Shown here: in pieces, positions 12,101 through 23,826 of the stretch
Layout: the number at the start of each line of letters is the position of its first letter
How positions within the stretch are numbered: the first letter of the stretch is position 1
DNA from: Trichuris trichiura
Lineage: Eukaryota; Nematoda; Enoplea; Trichinellida; Trichuridae
Length of the DNA: 64,000 bases
Direction of reading: 5' to 3'
Assembly: GCA_037903355.1 (NCBI GenBank)
Contig: JBAJFE010000031.1
Span: 248,001-312,000 of the forward strand
The notes under the pieces: model-generated
Databases searched by the model: none
What the model was told of the DNA's origin: nothing
Seen by the model: the letters and a program-made list of their open reading frames with translations, nothing else
Position numbers and translations under genes: made by a program

Positions 12101-13824
12101 GTATGAGCGAAAAGGCAGATTTTCCTGTTAATTCTTCGTGCTATAGAATCTCCTTGTTGATATATAGCGTTTCGCAAGGACTTGCTTATTTTCAACAATT
12201 TAAGAATTAACATTACGCCTGAATTATCCTATTTGTCTTTGATCTATCACAGCTTCTGGGTGCACTTATCCGTATCTACTATTCATTGACAGTATGGCGT
12301 GCGAAACATCCTACAACCTTTTACCGTCCGAGAAATCCCCTTAATAAAAGGTCCAGATAATGGATGTTCTGATAAGAGACGTTCTAATGCGTTTGGATTT
12401 CACTTCTTTGTATCAAATAACTTTTAGTACTTGTCAACTAGCTAACCCAGTCGTTTGTTGGTAATTTTTGTATCGCTTTGTTAATTTGCACTTAATGAAA
12501 TAAGCGAGCGTTTTGACTGCAGTACAAAGGAGAAGAAATATAACAGTATATAATTGTTCATTACAGAAATGGATCCGTGTATGTCGTCGCCTTGCAGACG
12601 GGACGCCCATTGCATTAATGACTTAAAGAACAAAGGATTCATTTGCGTTTGTCCGGAAGGTTATGAGGGCTTCGATTGCAAACAAAGTATGTTTCAGTCA
12701 GAGTATTAGGATGATGCCTTTATGAGTAATTAAGGTTTACCTCTTGCGCGAAACCTACTAGTGACCCTCACAAAACACTGACAGTTCGTTGCAGATAGTT
12801 TCTTTTACTTTATTGGTCCAAAAGAGTATAACGGTAATATTTCCCGTAACGGTTTGTCCGGTGAATAAAACCGATATGGCAGTTCATACAAAAATGCGTA
12901 GGACAGTTTCCCCTTCAACTTTAAAAGGCGACGAAAGCATTTTGACGGTGTGGCAAGTTTGCAGAAGTTATACGCTGCGTTGAGAACATATTTAAAACAT
13001 ATCTATTCTCCAAATGGTATGCACACGGCGTGTGTAAAATATCTATAACGTCAGGACCAGAAGTTCATTCCTTAAGGTTATTTTAAGAAACGCACTAAAA
13101 TGACTCGCAGCAATTTCTTGAAAATTAAATCTGACTGTTTTGCAAGCGCTAATCGCCTTTCCATTTTCAGAAAAGGAATATTGTACAGCAGAGTCATGCT
13201 TTAACAATGGTACTTGTTTCGTAAAAGACTCTCCATTGGGTTTTGAATGTCACTGCAAGAAGAACACTGTTGGAAAACGTTGTGAAAGTAAGTCATCGTT
13301 CTCATATCTCACTCATTTCCACTGGAAAACTACTGACAACACATTCCATCTGGGAAAGTTAAAGCGGAATTTACTTATGAATACTGTGTTATGTTTGGCA
13401 CGTTTTACGAGCGTACCGTTGAAAACGAGCAGGGTTCCGCAGGCTATTGATGGGCCTTTGAAATAAATTGAAGCAACTTTAACCTACGTAAAGAAACTAT
13501 AGAAAAACAACAAGACAGCGTATGTTGAATCTATGCTATCGAACGATAACCCGTCCGTTGATTGTTAATAATGTTCAAGATTAGAAACGGCAATTTTCTT
13601 AAGCGCTTAAGCAGCAAACTGTCTTGAAAATCTGCCTTTGACGTGCTCTAAAAATATTATGCTACTGCATTTTTGCTTTAGTGCTTATCATGCCAAGTGG
13701 TCAAGTGGGAAACGCAAAACTGACAACGTTCTCTCTCATATTAATCATATGGGCTGTTGGAGAGACATTATGGATTTTTTTGGCACCAATCTGGCATCTG
13801 CATCGCCACCGTTCTATTTTTTAA
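6149..13824 (+). CDS. EGF-repeat type I membrane protein (12 exons, 728 aa)
   Basis: Exons: 6149-7016, 7783-7917, 7962-8084, 8137-8250, 8300-8413, 8537-8647, 8695-8814, 10028-10138, 11924-12034, 12567-12686, 13171-13287 and 13682-13824. The sum is 2,187 nt, an exact frame. The first exon encodes a signal peptide (hydrophobic [12 protein letters not shown]) and about 240 residues of unrecognised extracellular domain with NxS/T sites, ending in a Cys-rich EGF-like piece ([13 protein letters not shown]). Ten exons each encode one EGF module; several start D-I-D/E-E-C and carry calcium-binding-type cores. The last exon gives a membrane helix ([19 protein letters not shown]) and a short basic tail. 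Every junction is phase 1, as expected for shuffled EGF modules. All introns show GT-AG except the one after exon 3, where the donor position reads GA. The architecture recalls Notch-pathway ligands or other adhesion/signalling receptors, but I see no DSL domain, so ligand identity is not supported. The start was chosen because the signal peptide follows it directly. Confidence 0.82.
10686..10838. repeat. Long foldback (inverted repeat) element in an intron
   Basis: Two arms of about 72 bases are near-perfect reverse complements: the left arm starts TGTTTTCAACATGCAAAAGC and the right arm ends GCTTGTTGAAAACA. They are separated by only about a dozen bases. The inner part, GCGTGTAAACTCCGGAGC, pairs with its exact complement. 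This is a foldback or MITE-like insertion inside the intron between exons 8 and 9 of the EGF-repeat gene. A third partial copy of the end motif (GTTGAAAACAC) lies about 40 bases to the left. Confidence 0.85.
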
Positions 13825-13833
13825 TAAAATAAA
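13823..13833 (+). promoter_or_regulatory. Polyadenylation signals of the EGF-repeat gene
   Basis: Two overlapping AATAAA hexamers lie immediately on and after the TAA stop of the EGF-repeat gene, giving a very short 3' UTR. This supports the terminal exon chosen for that gene. Confidence 0.55.
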
Positions 13834-16300
13834 TTATTCGTAATGCTTTACTGATGAATTCAACAGGTTTAGAACCATTTCCAATTTTCGTTTCACGCTG
13901 CGACTGAACGGGCAAAGGCGTAAACGACTAGTAGAATTCAAACTCAAGATTTACTATTAGCAGCTAAAGTTCTTTGAACTTTTTCACCAGCGCCAGAAAG
14001 CTTATCACCAGCTAATAAAAGATAGGTTAACGCAGACAGTTGCAGATCATTCCTTGTGGAAGAAATGCTGTCTGTTTACTTTTATTGGTTTCAACGATAA
14101 TATACTGCTAGACAAACGATGGGACTTCTGAATGAATGAGCTCTCAAATGCCCAATCCTAACTGCACCTCACATGATGACATTTGCTTCCAACATCAGAG
14201 GCGCTGAGATACCAATAGAATCAAGTAATTTTGCCACTGTTCTCTGCAACCATCGACGAGTAGGCAAATCCGTTACGAGAACTCCTACCCGCAAGAATAG
14301 ATGCCTAGCTTAGCTACTCCGTTCCATAGGCAGGCTTCCCCTGGATGGAAGAATTTTCGAGACTCAAGTTTCCTGCCGTTGCCTACAGCTACAGCTGATT
14401 GTCGAAGAATAGTGCTCAGTATCTCGGGTAAGACTGGCGTAAAATTTTCGTAATGGATAACCACTCTTCAACAACGCTATTTTTGAGAGACTGACAAATT
14501 ACTCTTTCCTTTTCTTGGGTCGACAAATGAGTTTAAATAATTATCTAAAATTAACTGACTGCTTATACTGCCATTGGCTGATTTCCCGAGTACTAAAGAG
14601 ATTCGTTCATTGTGGTTTTGGCAACGGTTTTCCGCCACTAGTTTGGCGGCAACTTCAAAGGAGGTCAAATGGGGATTACGCACAACCGGTTGCGTAATCA
14701 GATTAGAAGATCTGCGCGCGAGAATTGCAGATGCTCACGTATCAGCGGACTAACATTTACTAATGGAAATACGAAGCGTACCGCTTACAGACGACGTATT
14801 ATTAACGCGCACTGTGTAAGTGACCGTAAACGGAAGCGTAGATACCATTCACTCGGGAAAGTAGATTGCCGCAGGCGATGCGGACACTCGGGACAGGTTC
14901 AACCTGAAGACAGTAACGTGTATAGACAAAATAACAGTGAAACAAGTGCCATGCCTTTCACCGGGGCAGGGAGACCTAGACGATCGGTGCGGTCAATCCG
15001 GGGTGGTTCAACCTGAAGGTAGTAACGCGCATACAGTTGTAAACTTTAACTGCATACCGTTTCCAGCGGCAATGGCTTTCACGGTCTTATGAACCCAGCG
15101 CATGTTCCTAGCGGTCAACGTTCTGCAGAATGAGCTGTGCACCGTTTTCTAAGGCGCAAAGCTGATCAGACCATTGACCTTCGATGTTTTCGACGAGTCA
15201 CTAACCGAACTCGAGCATGCTCCTCTGCTACCCCATTGTGTTCCCCGTGCCTGCAATTTATGCGCAGCTGTTTCATTTCCTTACCTTTACTGTTTCGCAA
15301 GGGTCAGTAACCGCGTCAGTGACACTTCTCAACATTATTCCCTTGCAGTGCAACGGAATTCATTGGCAGGGAATCCGTTAGGCCAATAACCGCAACTGCT
15401 ACATGTGCCACTGATACTCCATTGTGGTCCCCGTGCCAAGCACTCGGCATGTGTTCAGTTACCCGCAGTAAGACGTCCCTGCTGTTATTCCGCTAATCGC
15501 ACCTCATTGCGCATTATCGTCGCGTATTACCCAACTATATTGCCGCCAAAATTAGTGAAGGAAAAGCCGTTGTCAAGATCCATTCACAAGAAGCTGGCAT
15601 TGAAATAATTTCAAATTTGCGGCTGCTTATCAGATATTTTCTATCCACTCACGCCAACCATTCATCTATAAGAATTGCAAGACTGACTACTCGCCTACCA
15701 GTATTCCGACTTGACGAAGCACATGATAAATATCCGCCCAAACAGAGACTTCATAGAGTCAGTACCGGATCATGAAACTACACGGGTGATTTAGCACTGC
15801 TTGAGCAATAGCAGAATGATCAAAGTTGCGCCACCATAAATAGCCAAACGTTCAAAAAGTATACGCAACTTGCCAGGCTTCCTATGGTAAGACACTGCAC
15901 GGTGTGGCAATGATCACAAGCAGCCATCTGTAGCTCTATTTCGGAGAGTGCCTTGCTATGCCATTACGCAGAAAGTCGTGAATCAGTAACCGGTAAGTTT
16001 CTTCCAAAATTTTATCAGCAAACAAACTCCGCAGTTGCAATACCGTTAAAGTACCTAACGCCAGTAGTCTACTTGTTCAACAATTTACAGTGCTTTTTTG
16101 ATACCTTCAAAATTGACCTGGTGCATCCCGCTTCCATAGGTGCACCTAACTTGGTTTTTAGCCTTGCTCCAAAGTTTCCATCGAGCAGGAGCAATCCAAA
16201 AGATAATGGGATAAACGGCATTTCACCTTTTGAAAGGCCCATCTTGTTCAATTTTCCCATAGACTAGTCGTTATTTGGAGGCTTTATCACATCGAACCAG
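13834..16300. other. Repeat-rich stretch without a supported gene
   Basis: This contains degenerate internal repeats. TTCAACCTGAAG recurs 109 bases apart at about 14899 and 15008, and CCATTGTG followed by CCCCGTGCC recurs about 185 bases apart near 15233 and 15420. Open frames here, such as 14669-15016 (+), match nothing I know. On the minus strand the region could hold the far-decayed polymerase part of the BEL/Pao-like element whose protease lies just to the right. Confidence 0.35.
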
Positions 16301-16315
16301 TGAGCGCCAGCGAAG

Positions 16316-16870
16316 TTAGTCGCTAACGGAGTAGGGCTTTCTCAGTCCAGACGGCGAATGTATCTCCAGCTCGTGATAGACTACAAAGTAACTAATATTG
16401 AGGAGTACGTGTACTTTGGAAGAATCAGTGTCATCCTGTGGTACATCTGCCACACAAGACAACTTTGCCTCCGCTGCAATAGCGCCGACCCTTCTATGCG
16501 ACAATTTCAGTCTGTCCATCTGGAATGATTCGCTCACCTGCAACCTATAGGTACCATTAGTCGAAGCGACTTCGAAAGAAACAACCAGCGCATGGATCAG
16601 CTCCGTACTTAATGTCAAGCACATATGGCAATTGGCTTAGACAAGGCCCAAAGTTTCGTGACAGATCTTCAGTTATCAGCGCTGCATCAATTTCGCTGTC
16701 CAACAGAGCTCATGTCTTCAGCGTTGCTGAACTACTGCAAACACAAATCAGCACTATAGGAATTCGGCTCTGTCTGAAATCGTTGCCTGCATGTGGACAA
16801 CTTTCAAACTTTCACGCAGTTAACTTTGCTCACACGAAAATGACCGTGTGGTGCCAGTTTTCTGGCTAAG
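16316..16870 (-). pseudogene. BEL/Pao-like retrotransposon protease remnant
   Basis: Read on the minus strand, this gives a retropepsin-like motif (ALLDSEIDAALITEDL, one stop just before it). About 90 residues later comes KVHVLLNISYF and PYSVSD, resembling the linker that follows the protease in BEL/Pao polyproteins (a KV-x-LIG block and then a PYAI-like block). Stops and a frame change separate the parts. A gag-like remnant on the same strand lies just upstream, in the order expected for such an element. Identification rests on short motifs only. Confidence 0.5.
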
Positions 16871-17049
16871 TGACGTACCCCGAAGAAGACTCACGCTTTC
16901 TTGAGCTCAGTAAATAGAGCATGACTTCCAAACAGTACACGTAAGGGACTGATGATCATGGTTCAGCCAAATAAGACAACACCTTGCTTTCGCAACGTGT
17001 CATCTCACGCAGTTAAACAGTTCACATTGCACAAGAAGCTGGCTCAAGT

Positions 17050-17430
17050 TGTATGCAGCACAAACACCACCCAATAACCTTATGCCTTTATGGTTAAACA
17101 CAAAATTGGCCACAGCCGACTTGCGGTTAGTTTGAAGATTGCAGCTTCACCAAATACCACTGCCGAAAATTTCTTAAGCACAATTTTGCACAACTAGACG
17201 TCCAACGAATCAAAACTCATCGGACAGCGTAAATAAAGGATTTTCTGAGTCAACGCTTCCATTAGACAGGGAGTCAATTGCGTCACGATGTCAAGGTTCC
17301 CAGCCGACGTCATCTCTGCATGATGCCCGGCTTTTGCAAGAGAGCGGACGATTCCACGCAGTTCATAGAAAAAACGGACAAAATCTTTGAAATGTTTGTT
17401 CCTGAATGGCTGCATAGCACTAAAAGTCAT
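17050..17430 (-). pseudogene. BEL/Pao-like gag remnant (unit A)
   Basis: The minus-strand frame 17430-17194 reads as a gag-like segment (QPFRNKHFKDFV, then VRSLAKAGHHAEM, then VTQLTPCLMEAL). Its layout fits the DUF1759-type gag region of BEL/Pao elements, where a short fragment is followed by a separation of proteins and a binding-to-target phrase before the protease. Further minus-strand sequence continues to about 17050 with stops. A second copy lies in unit B. Family assignment is by resemblance only. Confidence 0.4.
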
Positions 17431-18387
17431 TAAGCTTTATTCCGCCAAGAGCCGCTGATCACCTTACGGATGTTTCCAGTGACTTGACGTGACTCAGTAG
17501 AAATCGAAGTTGTGCATATACAACGCGACAGTGTCCCTCATCTTAGGGAAAGGTAATCGCCGCAAATACACCAACCACCTATACTGCATCAAAAGGCATG
17601 ACGTCACGAACATGAGCACCGAAACTACCGATAAACAGGTCCTATTTTCGAGGGCCTCTATCAGAAGGCTCAACAGACTGCTAAAGATCTACTGATAGGA
17701 AACAGTGATTAGCACCGCTCCCTATGTCTGCTCGCCCTCGCTGGGATATCCATTTATCATCCATGACGCACATAGCACAACGCCAGCCTAACCATTTAGC
17801 CAAAGCACTGACGTCCAGTATGCTCCTCAGAAATTACGTTACCGCTCAACACTCTGGAAAAAGCCTTCCAGCTGTGGTTATTACACAAGTTCATCAGATG
17901 TATGCCCACTAAAACGACACCCACACTAGCACCGAAATGGCGAGACATTTTATACGTTCAGACGGATGATTCATTGGCAACTTGCCAGGATGACTTATTC
18001 ACCCGCGACACGTCAGAATCTTTTGCAAGCTCCAAGGGTAGTCCGCCTCACTGTCACCATGGTTCTTCGATTAGCGACTGGTTATGAAACCTCTCAGCAA
18101 TGTTGCATACCACAGCTGCGAGTGAACGCCGACATCAGCTCAACAAGAACAAGCAAGCAAGCTTTCGCTGGAACCTCCAGGAACTGCCACTTGTGAAACT
18201 TCGACAGCAGATAAGCGTAGAAACATATGAATTACACGGAATTGCACACAGGCAAAAACCATCTAGGGAAGAGTTCTCAGGTTACTGGGATAACGTTCCT
18301 CTAGTCACATATACTTTATCAATTGATTCGGTGACTTCTCGACGAGAGTGAATATGGGAACGTAACCAAATTAGGACCTTTCAAACA

Positions 18388-18524
18388 GCTAACATATTGG
18401 TGATACGGAAAATCAACCCGTTGAGGAGTTGTTTACGTGAAGCTTTCAGGAGCCGATGTTTCCCGCAAGGTTCGACAAATAAGTTGTTTAACGGGTGGCT
18501 TTTCCGTATCACCAAAATGTTAAC
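18388..18524. mobile_element. Mariner-type MITE (copy in unit A)
   Basis: Inverted ends of about 31 bases (ACATATTGGTGATACGGAAA on the left; the reverse complement of the right end begins ACATTTTGGTGATACGGAAA) sit between TA dinucleotides, as expected for a Tc1/mariner-derived non-autonomous element. The interior is about 70 bases with no coding capacity. The same insertion is present at the matching place in unit B, so it predates the duplication. Confidence 0.75.
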
Positions 18525-20124
18525 ATTACTCTCCCGCTAGAAGAAGTTTTATTTTCAACGCTTTCAAGGAGCTAACAGACCGTGATGATAACTTGAAGGC
18601 AATGTACCTCCTCACTTTGACAAAGTTATGACAACATCGAGAGTGCATCATTTCTGAAAACATACGTGCAGGGAACTGTATGGGCGCTCCAGTGACTCAT
18701 TTCCGCCGCGTTACTTTCGTCGCTAAAAGGTGACATTGTTCCTTGCACGTAAAGATTCAATCACTGACGACAACGACAACAACAACAACAGTGAAAACAA
18801 GAACCTAACAGAAGGGAGATGAGACCAAAGCTCACGTCGGACACAGTAGTCCAATTTGCTTTGCACTGAGTGCGTTCTTAGCCAGTTACTCATTGGATCA
18901 AACTTTTTCCTTATAAAGGTGCTCTACTCTTTCATCACTTCCATTACACTTCAATAGTTTGTTCGCTGAGAAACAGCAGAAAGGGAAATGTGATGCGATT
19001 CAAAATCTCAAATTACCAATTTTTCTCTCACCATGGTGTAGACCACCTAAATTTGCATCAAAAAATGGAGTACAGTTATGTATGTGTAGCCTTTATGTTT
19101 AGGTTTACTGTTGTGCAGCCTATGCCGACTGTAAACAAAACGAAAACGCAGCCAGGTTTAATGACTCAGCACCTTTCCTCTTTCTCGACTTTGTACCCCG
19201 CCGCCATGATCTCAGCAATTACGTGGTATTCTGAAGGTTACCTTTTGCTCCTAAGGCACGGAATTAATGAACAATAACCAGACTCACTGATTACCGATGC
19301 ACAGAGCGATAGCCAGAAACTGGAAACACCTTACAGACATGCTTAGAACTTTTACCGCGTCAAAGTGGTTCGCCTCAGTGAACAATAGTCTTATTAAAAT
19401 GCGCATTGTTTTACCGATCGTAAATGTGTGGACATACTGCTCAAGCAAATCTTTCTTTAGTACAGAAGACAAGCAAGTTCTGTTTTCGTTTGGAACGTAT
19501 GGTGAAATAAGGATGTGCACAACGTTGCGGATTGAATAAAAGGGAATTGTATTTAGAAGCTGGAAGTAGAATATTTAAAAATTCTTACTTACTTTACGCT
19601 GCAGAGCTTCAATAAATCGTGCGAAATTAAATGAACTAGTAAACGATCACCTTCTTCTTTGCTTTGTACGATGTGGATTGTCAAGTACAATTTGTCTGCA
19701 CGTCTATTCATAAGCCGAACTATTGCTCAAACATTTTCAATGACCACGCATTAGCTCCGCTCCTTCTTTTCTTGCTTTGCATGTAATTACTCGCTACTTT
19801 TGAATGCACTTCTTTGGGATGCTTTTAAGGAATTTACCATTCTGCGAGCAAACGCAACCATTGGTGAACTTAACGGCTGATCGTAAAAGTGAAAGCAAAG
19901 AAAGAAACCGTGTGCCTTTCAGTGTAGCGAACTGCATTAAATGGTTACCCTAATGAGAATTCAAATATTCAGACGGAAGTACTGTTTTCTTAGCTATCCG
20001 CCAAGCGGGACGCACTGTTCGTTTGAAGGCTTACGTGCGCGAGCATTCGAAAATAAATATGTTGCTTCAAAGATGTGCTTATACATGTCGTGAACTTTCA
20101 CGTTTTACGCAACCGCACGGCAGC

Positions 20125-20133
20125 TATTTATAG
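20125..20133 (+). promoter_or_regulatory. TATA-like motif upstream of CAP gene A
   Basis: TATTTATAG lies about 50 bases before the start codon. The matching place in copy B reads TGTTTATAG. It is conserved between the copies, but so is almost everything around it, so this is weak support for a core promoter. Confidence 0.25.
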
Positions 20134-20180
20134 TTCGAAAACTAAGCAGGGCACGAAGGACACTTCCTAGAACTGCTGCG

Positions 20181-23100
20181 ATGGATTTGTTTAAGCTTTC
20201 TTTGCTTCTTATATTGTTTCTAGAAGCGAAATGTGACCGTAAGTCCCTTATGGTTGCATATTTCTTTGGGACTTAAATTACGTAAAAGGACCTGGGGCAA
20301 TTAATTTACTTTCGTACTCGCTAGTCTAACCGGCACCTATCCTGTCCTGCAAAAAAGTCTGCTTAATTAGTGAGTCTAAATCCCAAAGCCGCATTTGGAT
20401 GTTCTCGCTTAGCCGCCCTACCATGTAAAGAATGCAGGTTCCCTTCTGGCAATGCCATTCTATTTTGCACTAATTGGGGACCATCCTGATCGTCTTGTTC
20501 TGCATGTGCACGCACGCAAACCAAGATAGAAATTTTACCTTTAGGCTTAGGCTTGGGAAAGAAAACAGGACAGTGAGCAGTTCTACAGGATGCTACCGAA
20601 CGGCCTAAGCGTTAAGGTCCCTGTTTTGAGGTACTGATTTGCTACTAAGTAAAACAGCTTTTCTTAAAGCAATAGCCTGAACATCTAATTTTGAAATTGC
20701 GCTTTTGAAAACTGACTGATCTAAACCCCTTTCCTTGCATCGAAGTTACAAGCTGACTCTCACGTTCACTTCCTAAATGAGCCATCTTTTAATATATGAA
20801 ACCAGGTTCCTCAGCAGATTATGGTGTCTAGTTATTATTGAGTGTGGTTTGCCGGACCATTAAGACTTGCGTACAACAACGGTTTCTTATGGTGTAAAGC
20901 GATTGCTCGAACGCACAGCTGATATCGATAGCCTAAAATCACCGAGATCAGAAGGGCCGCATATACAGTAAAACCCCGTATGTTGACCACCCAACAGACT
21001 GGGGAAAACTGGTCAACATAGGAGGCTGTGGTTATAAATGGCTCGGCTGAATAGATTGCAGTTGAACCACCGTTAAGTTGTCCATTCAACAGACCGGTCA
21101 ACTTACAGAGAACAAACTAGCATTGCGTCCATACACCAAGTCACAGCTTAAGAGGTCAACTTCCCACTTACGGAGGTTCTCCTTGCGCTTATTAACGTGT
21201 GGACAAACCAACTGGTTACAATTCGTTCAACTTAGGGGCTTGCTCACCATATAAGAGTGGTCAATTTCATGGGTTTTACTGTATATAGCCTTCCACGACC
21301 TCCGATCTGCGCATTCCCACCGACCGCAGGCTCTTCAGCCATCGCAGGGACAGGCGCTAATCCTGACGCTAGCCGCCTTTGTGGTAGGCCGTCGATGTCA
21401 GCTTCTAACGCCGATCCAGTGGTCGTGCGCACTTGTCGCTGTCGAGTCCGAGACCGAAAGTCGCTCTTTGGGCTGCGCTCCCACGGACAGATTTCTGCCC
21501 GCGCTCACTAGGATGCTAGCGCGACTATCTCTGCCACATTGAGCAAAGCTAAAAACGATATTACCTATTTCTAACAGCTTGGAGCGTATTAAGAAGCATT
21601 TTTTGTTGTTCTTTGCCCACGAGGACGAGGCATACGTTTCCCGAAGCTACAGAGAATAAATTTGTGTTTCTTACTGAACACCGTTAAATATCCGTATTCA
21701 CTGCTTACGGGTAGCTTTATGTTGAAAAAGTCATTTGTTTGGTTAGGTACACCTTACTACCGTTAAGTCAACCTTAATTCGCAAAATCGACTTCAGAGCC
21801 GCCAAGCGAAGCAGTAAGCGCACTAAGCACTGAGCATGGAGCTGAGTTTGTGAGGGCGATGAACAAGGAACGCGCGAACGTTCCCGGAGGTGCTAAGAAC
21901 ATGGGATGCCTCGTAAGCTAGTGCACTTTTTTGGAGTACTCTGAGGCAGGCATAATTCAAACTCTAAGGCATGGAAAGCTTCGCTGGCAGAAGATGCGAA
22001 AACAGTCGCAGAAAATTGCTTTATTTCAATGGATAACTCGACGTATGGTTACCTTAAAAGCACGTGGCAGGGTGAATTCGAACAATACTTAACAGTGCCC
22101 GCCACTTGGGCAACGCCAAATCAAGACTTTGACACTGAAACTATGAAATGCAAAGATTCTGGACGATGCGACGACTTTCTGCAGGTGAGTGTACAGGCAT
22201 TGATTGCCTACTGTGTTGCAAAGAGCAAGCCTTGGTTTTCAAGCGCTATAGCGGGAACATTCTCGCCTAAGGCATATTAATCTTCAGCGTAGTTTTCGCT
22301 AAAATTATTGACTATCTTGGCGTACTGACACGAAGCTAGGGATTCCAGAAAAAGACTTTTAACAATGGATTAGGGGAACAGTAAAAACTTTTCGGAATAG
22401 CTACGATCCTGCTGGATAAATTCTATTACCTTTCAGTCAACGTATTACAAGCGTGGTAAAATTGGCTGCGCCTACAATACCAAATGCGGACGTCCTGACT
22501 ACTTGTTCGTGTGCGCCTTCGAAAATAAGTGATTTTTTGAAAACTAAGAAGCTTATGGGCATTGTGAAGTTCGTATTTAGAATACCAAAGGGGATAGTTC
22601 CTTATGAGAAAGGAAGTCAGTGCTCTTCTTGCGCCCAAGATGAGAAATGCACTACTGAAAAATGCTGTAACTTCTCTGGAACCGCTTGAGACCTGGAAAT
22701 AAGGAAAACAACTTCAGGTGATCTGAGCGTAATAGAAGATGATCAGAAGAAGAACGACGATGACAAGAAGAAGGATGACGATGACAAGAAGAAAGATGAA
22801 GACAAAAAGAAGGATGATGATGACAAGAAGAAAGATGACAATGACAAGAAGAACGACGATGACAAGAAGAAGGATGACGATGACAAGAAGAAAGATGAAG
22901 ACAAAAAGAAGGATGATGATGACAAGAAGAAAGATGACAATGACAAGAAGAAAGACGATGAAAAGAAGAAAGACGATGAAAAGAAGAAGGACGATGATGA
23001 CAAGAAGAAAGATGATGATAAAAAGAAGGATGACAATGACAAGAAGGATGACGACAAAAAGAAGGATGATGAAGACAAGAAGAAGGACAACGACGACAAG

Positions 23101-23794
23101 AAGAAAGATGATGACAAAAAGAAAAACGACGACGACCCTCCAAGTAAGCCAGTCTTGTTTAAAAGTTGCTATGCTTAAGTTAGAAACCTTTCGAAAGGAT
23201 CAAATGGGGCGGATTAATTTCAATGCAAATGAGCTGTCGACAACGGAAGGAGTTAGTTAATAACAAAGTATGCTCATTCTAGTCACCTTTAAAACTACCG
23301 TTAAAAATACACCGGCCCGTAATCTTTTATGCCTAGATGCATTGAGACTTTTTTCAGAGGTATCATTAATGAAACTATATCGGTTCCTGCACAAGAAATG
23401 GGGCTATGTAATTTTGAAAACAACTCCCGAAGCGGAAAAGCAAGAGGTCAGTCTTGGACAGTTCGGCTACGTCGCCTCAGATTCGAATCCTACAAAGTCG
23501 TGTAATGATTTGGACGCGCTCTGGGAGTGGAAAAGAGGCAATAAGAATAGAATGTACACTCTCAGCGAAGAGGCATCAGAACGTGGGTACAAGAATGGTA
23601 AAATAATAGGATACGTGGCCTCAGGCAAAGCCGTATGCGGCGCTGATACACCTGTTTATCATTACGTTATGCGTTGGAAAGGTCAAAAAGTTAACCTTTA
23701 CGCAAAAGATAAAGACGAAGTGAAGCTAACGAGACGCAAAAACAAGTACGTCGGCCAACCATTTTACATGTGGAAGGAAGGTACAATAAGTTAA
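20181..23794 (+). CDS. Secreted CAP/K-D-repeat/DUF5648-like protein, copy A
   Basis: Exons: 20181-20238, 21842-21912, 21969-22184, 22437-22528, 22581-22666, 22718-23143 and 23358-23794. The total is 1,386 nt (461 aa), in frame throughout. Exon 1 is a signal peptide (MDLFKLSLLLILFLEAKC). Exons 2-5 form a divergent CAP (SCP/TAPS, venom-allergen-like) domain: EFVRAMNKERANVPGG, LAEDAKTVAENC, the CAP2-like KIGCAYNTKCG and VCAFENK, then a Cys-rich hinge with CSSC and CC. Exon 6 is almost pure Lys/Asp (about 135 residues of KKKDDDD-type repeats) ending in PPSK. Exon 7 gives about 145 residues with three DUF5648-like repeats (LYRF, GYVAS, MYTLSEE, IIGYVASG, PVYHYV). CAP proteins of parasitic nematodes are secreted and often immunomodulatory; the specific role here is unknown. 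The acceptor of exon 2 is weak and its exact start is uncertain. The long first intron contains a 696-bp insertion absent from copy B. Confidence 0.82.
20843..21538. mobile_element. Solo-LTR-like insertion, only in copy A
   Basis: Comparison with copy B (about 31,830) shows a clean insertion starting TGTGG and ending CCACA, flanked by a 5-base duplication TTGAG (20838-20842 and 21539-21543). Ends TG...CA with a 5-bp target duplication are typical of an LTR. About 316 bases of it are a nested second element; without that it is about 380 bases, a normal LTR size. The right half is GC-richer than its surroundings. No coding sequence is visible. Confidence 0.65.
20966..21281. mobile_element. Pogo/Tigger-type MITE nested in the LTR-like element
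   Basis: The ends are CAGTAAAACCCCGTATGTTG and its near-complement (reverse complement of the right end CAGTAAAACCCATGAAATTG), flanked by TA on both sides. This matches the CAGT-starting ends and TA target of pogo/Tigger elements. The interior shows several spaced copies of a GGTCAACTTA-like motif (around 21018, 21097 and 21152). No transposase frame is present. Confidence 0.72.
22718..23143 (+). repeat. Lys/Asp codon repeat tract in CAP gene A
   Basis: The tract consists of imperfect GACAAGAAGAAGGATGAC-type units 15-18 bases long, repeated about 25 times, and is coding in the plus frame as K/D. The second plus frame is also free of stops (reads M, T, R, K) and the complement is open as S/F-rich or H/C-rich frames. 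Those other frames are by-products of the repeat composition and should not be annotated as genes. Confidence 0.9.
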
Positions 23795-23820
23795 TTAATT
23801 TGCATATGAAGCAAATATAG

Positions 23821-23826
23821 AATAAA
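23821..23826 (+). promoter_or_regulatory. Polyadenylation signal, CAP gene A
   Basis: AATAAA lies 27 bases after the stop of CAP gene A. It is conserved in copy B at 35644-35649. Confidence 0.55.

Noticed and set aside
18990..19277. Conserved 95-codon open frame in both duplication units (also 29971-30258)
   Set aside because: Conservation reflects the recent duplication of all flanking DNA, not selection. There is no domain, signal peptide or splice partner, and the start codon is lost in copy B (GTG).
19284..19539. Overlapping 78- and 80-codon frames on opposite strands, repeated at 30265-30520
   Set aside because: Both strands are open over the same bases and present in both units only because of duplication. 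No motif supports either.
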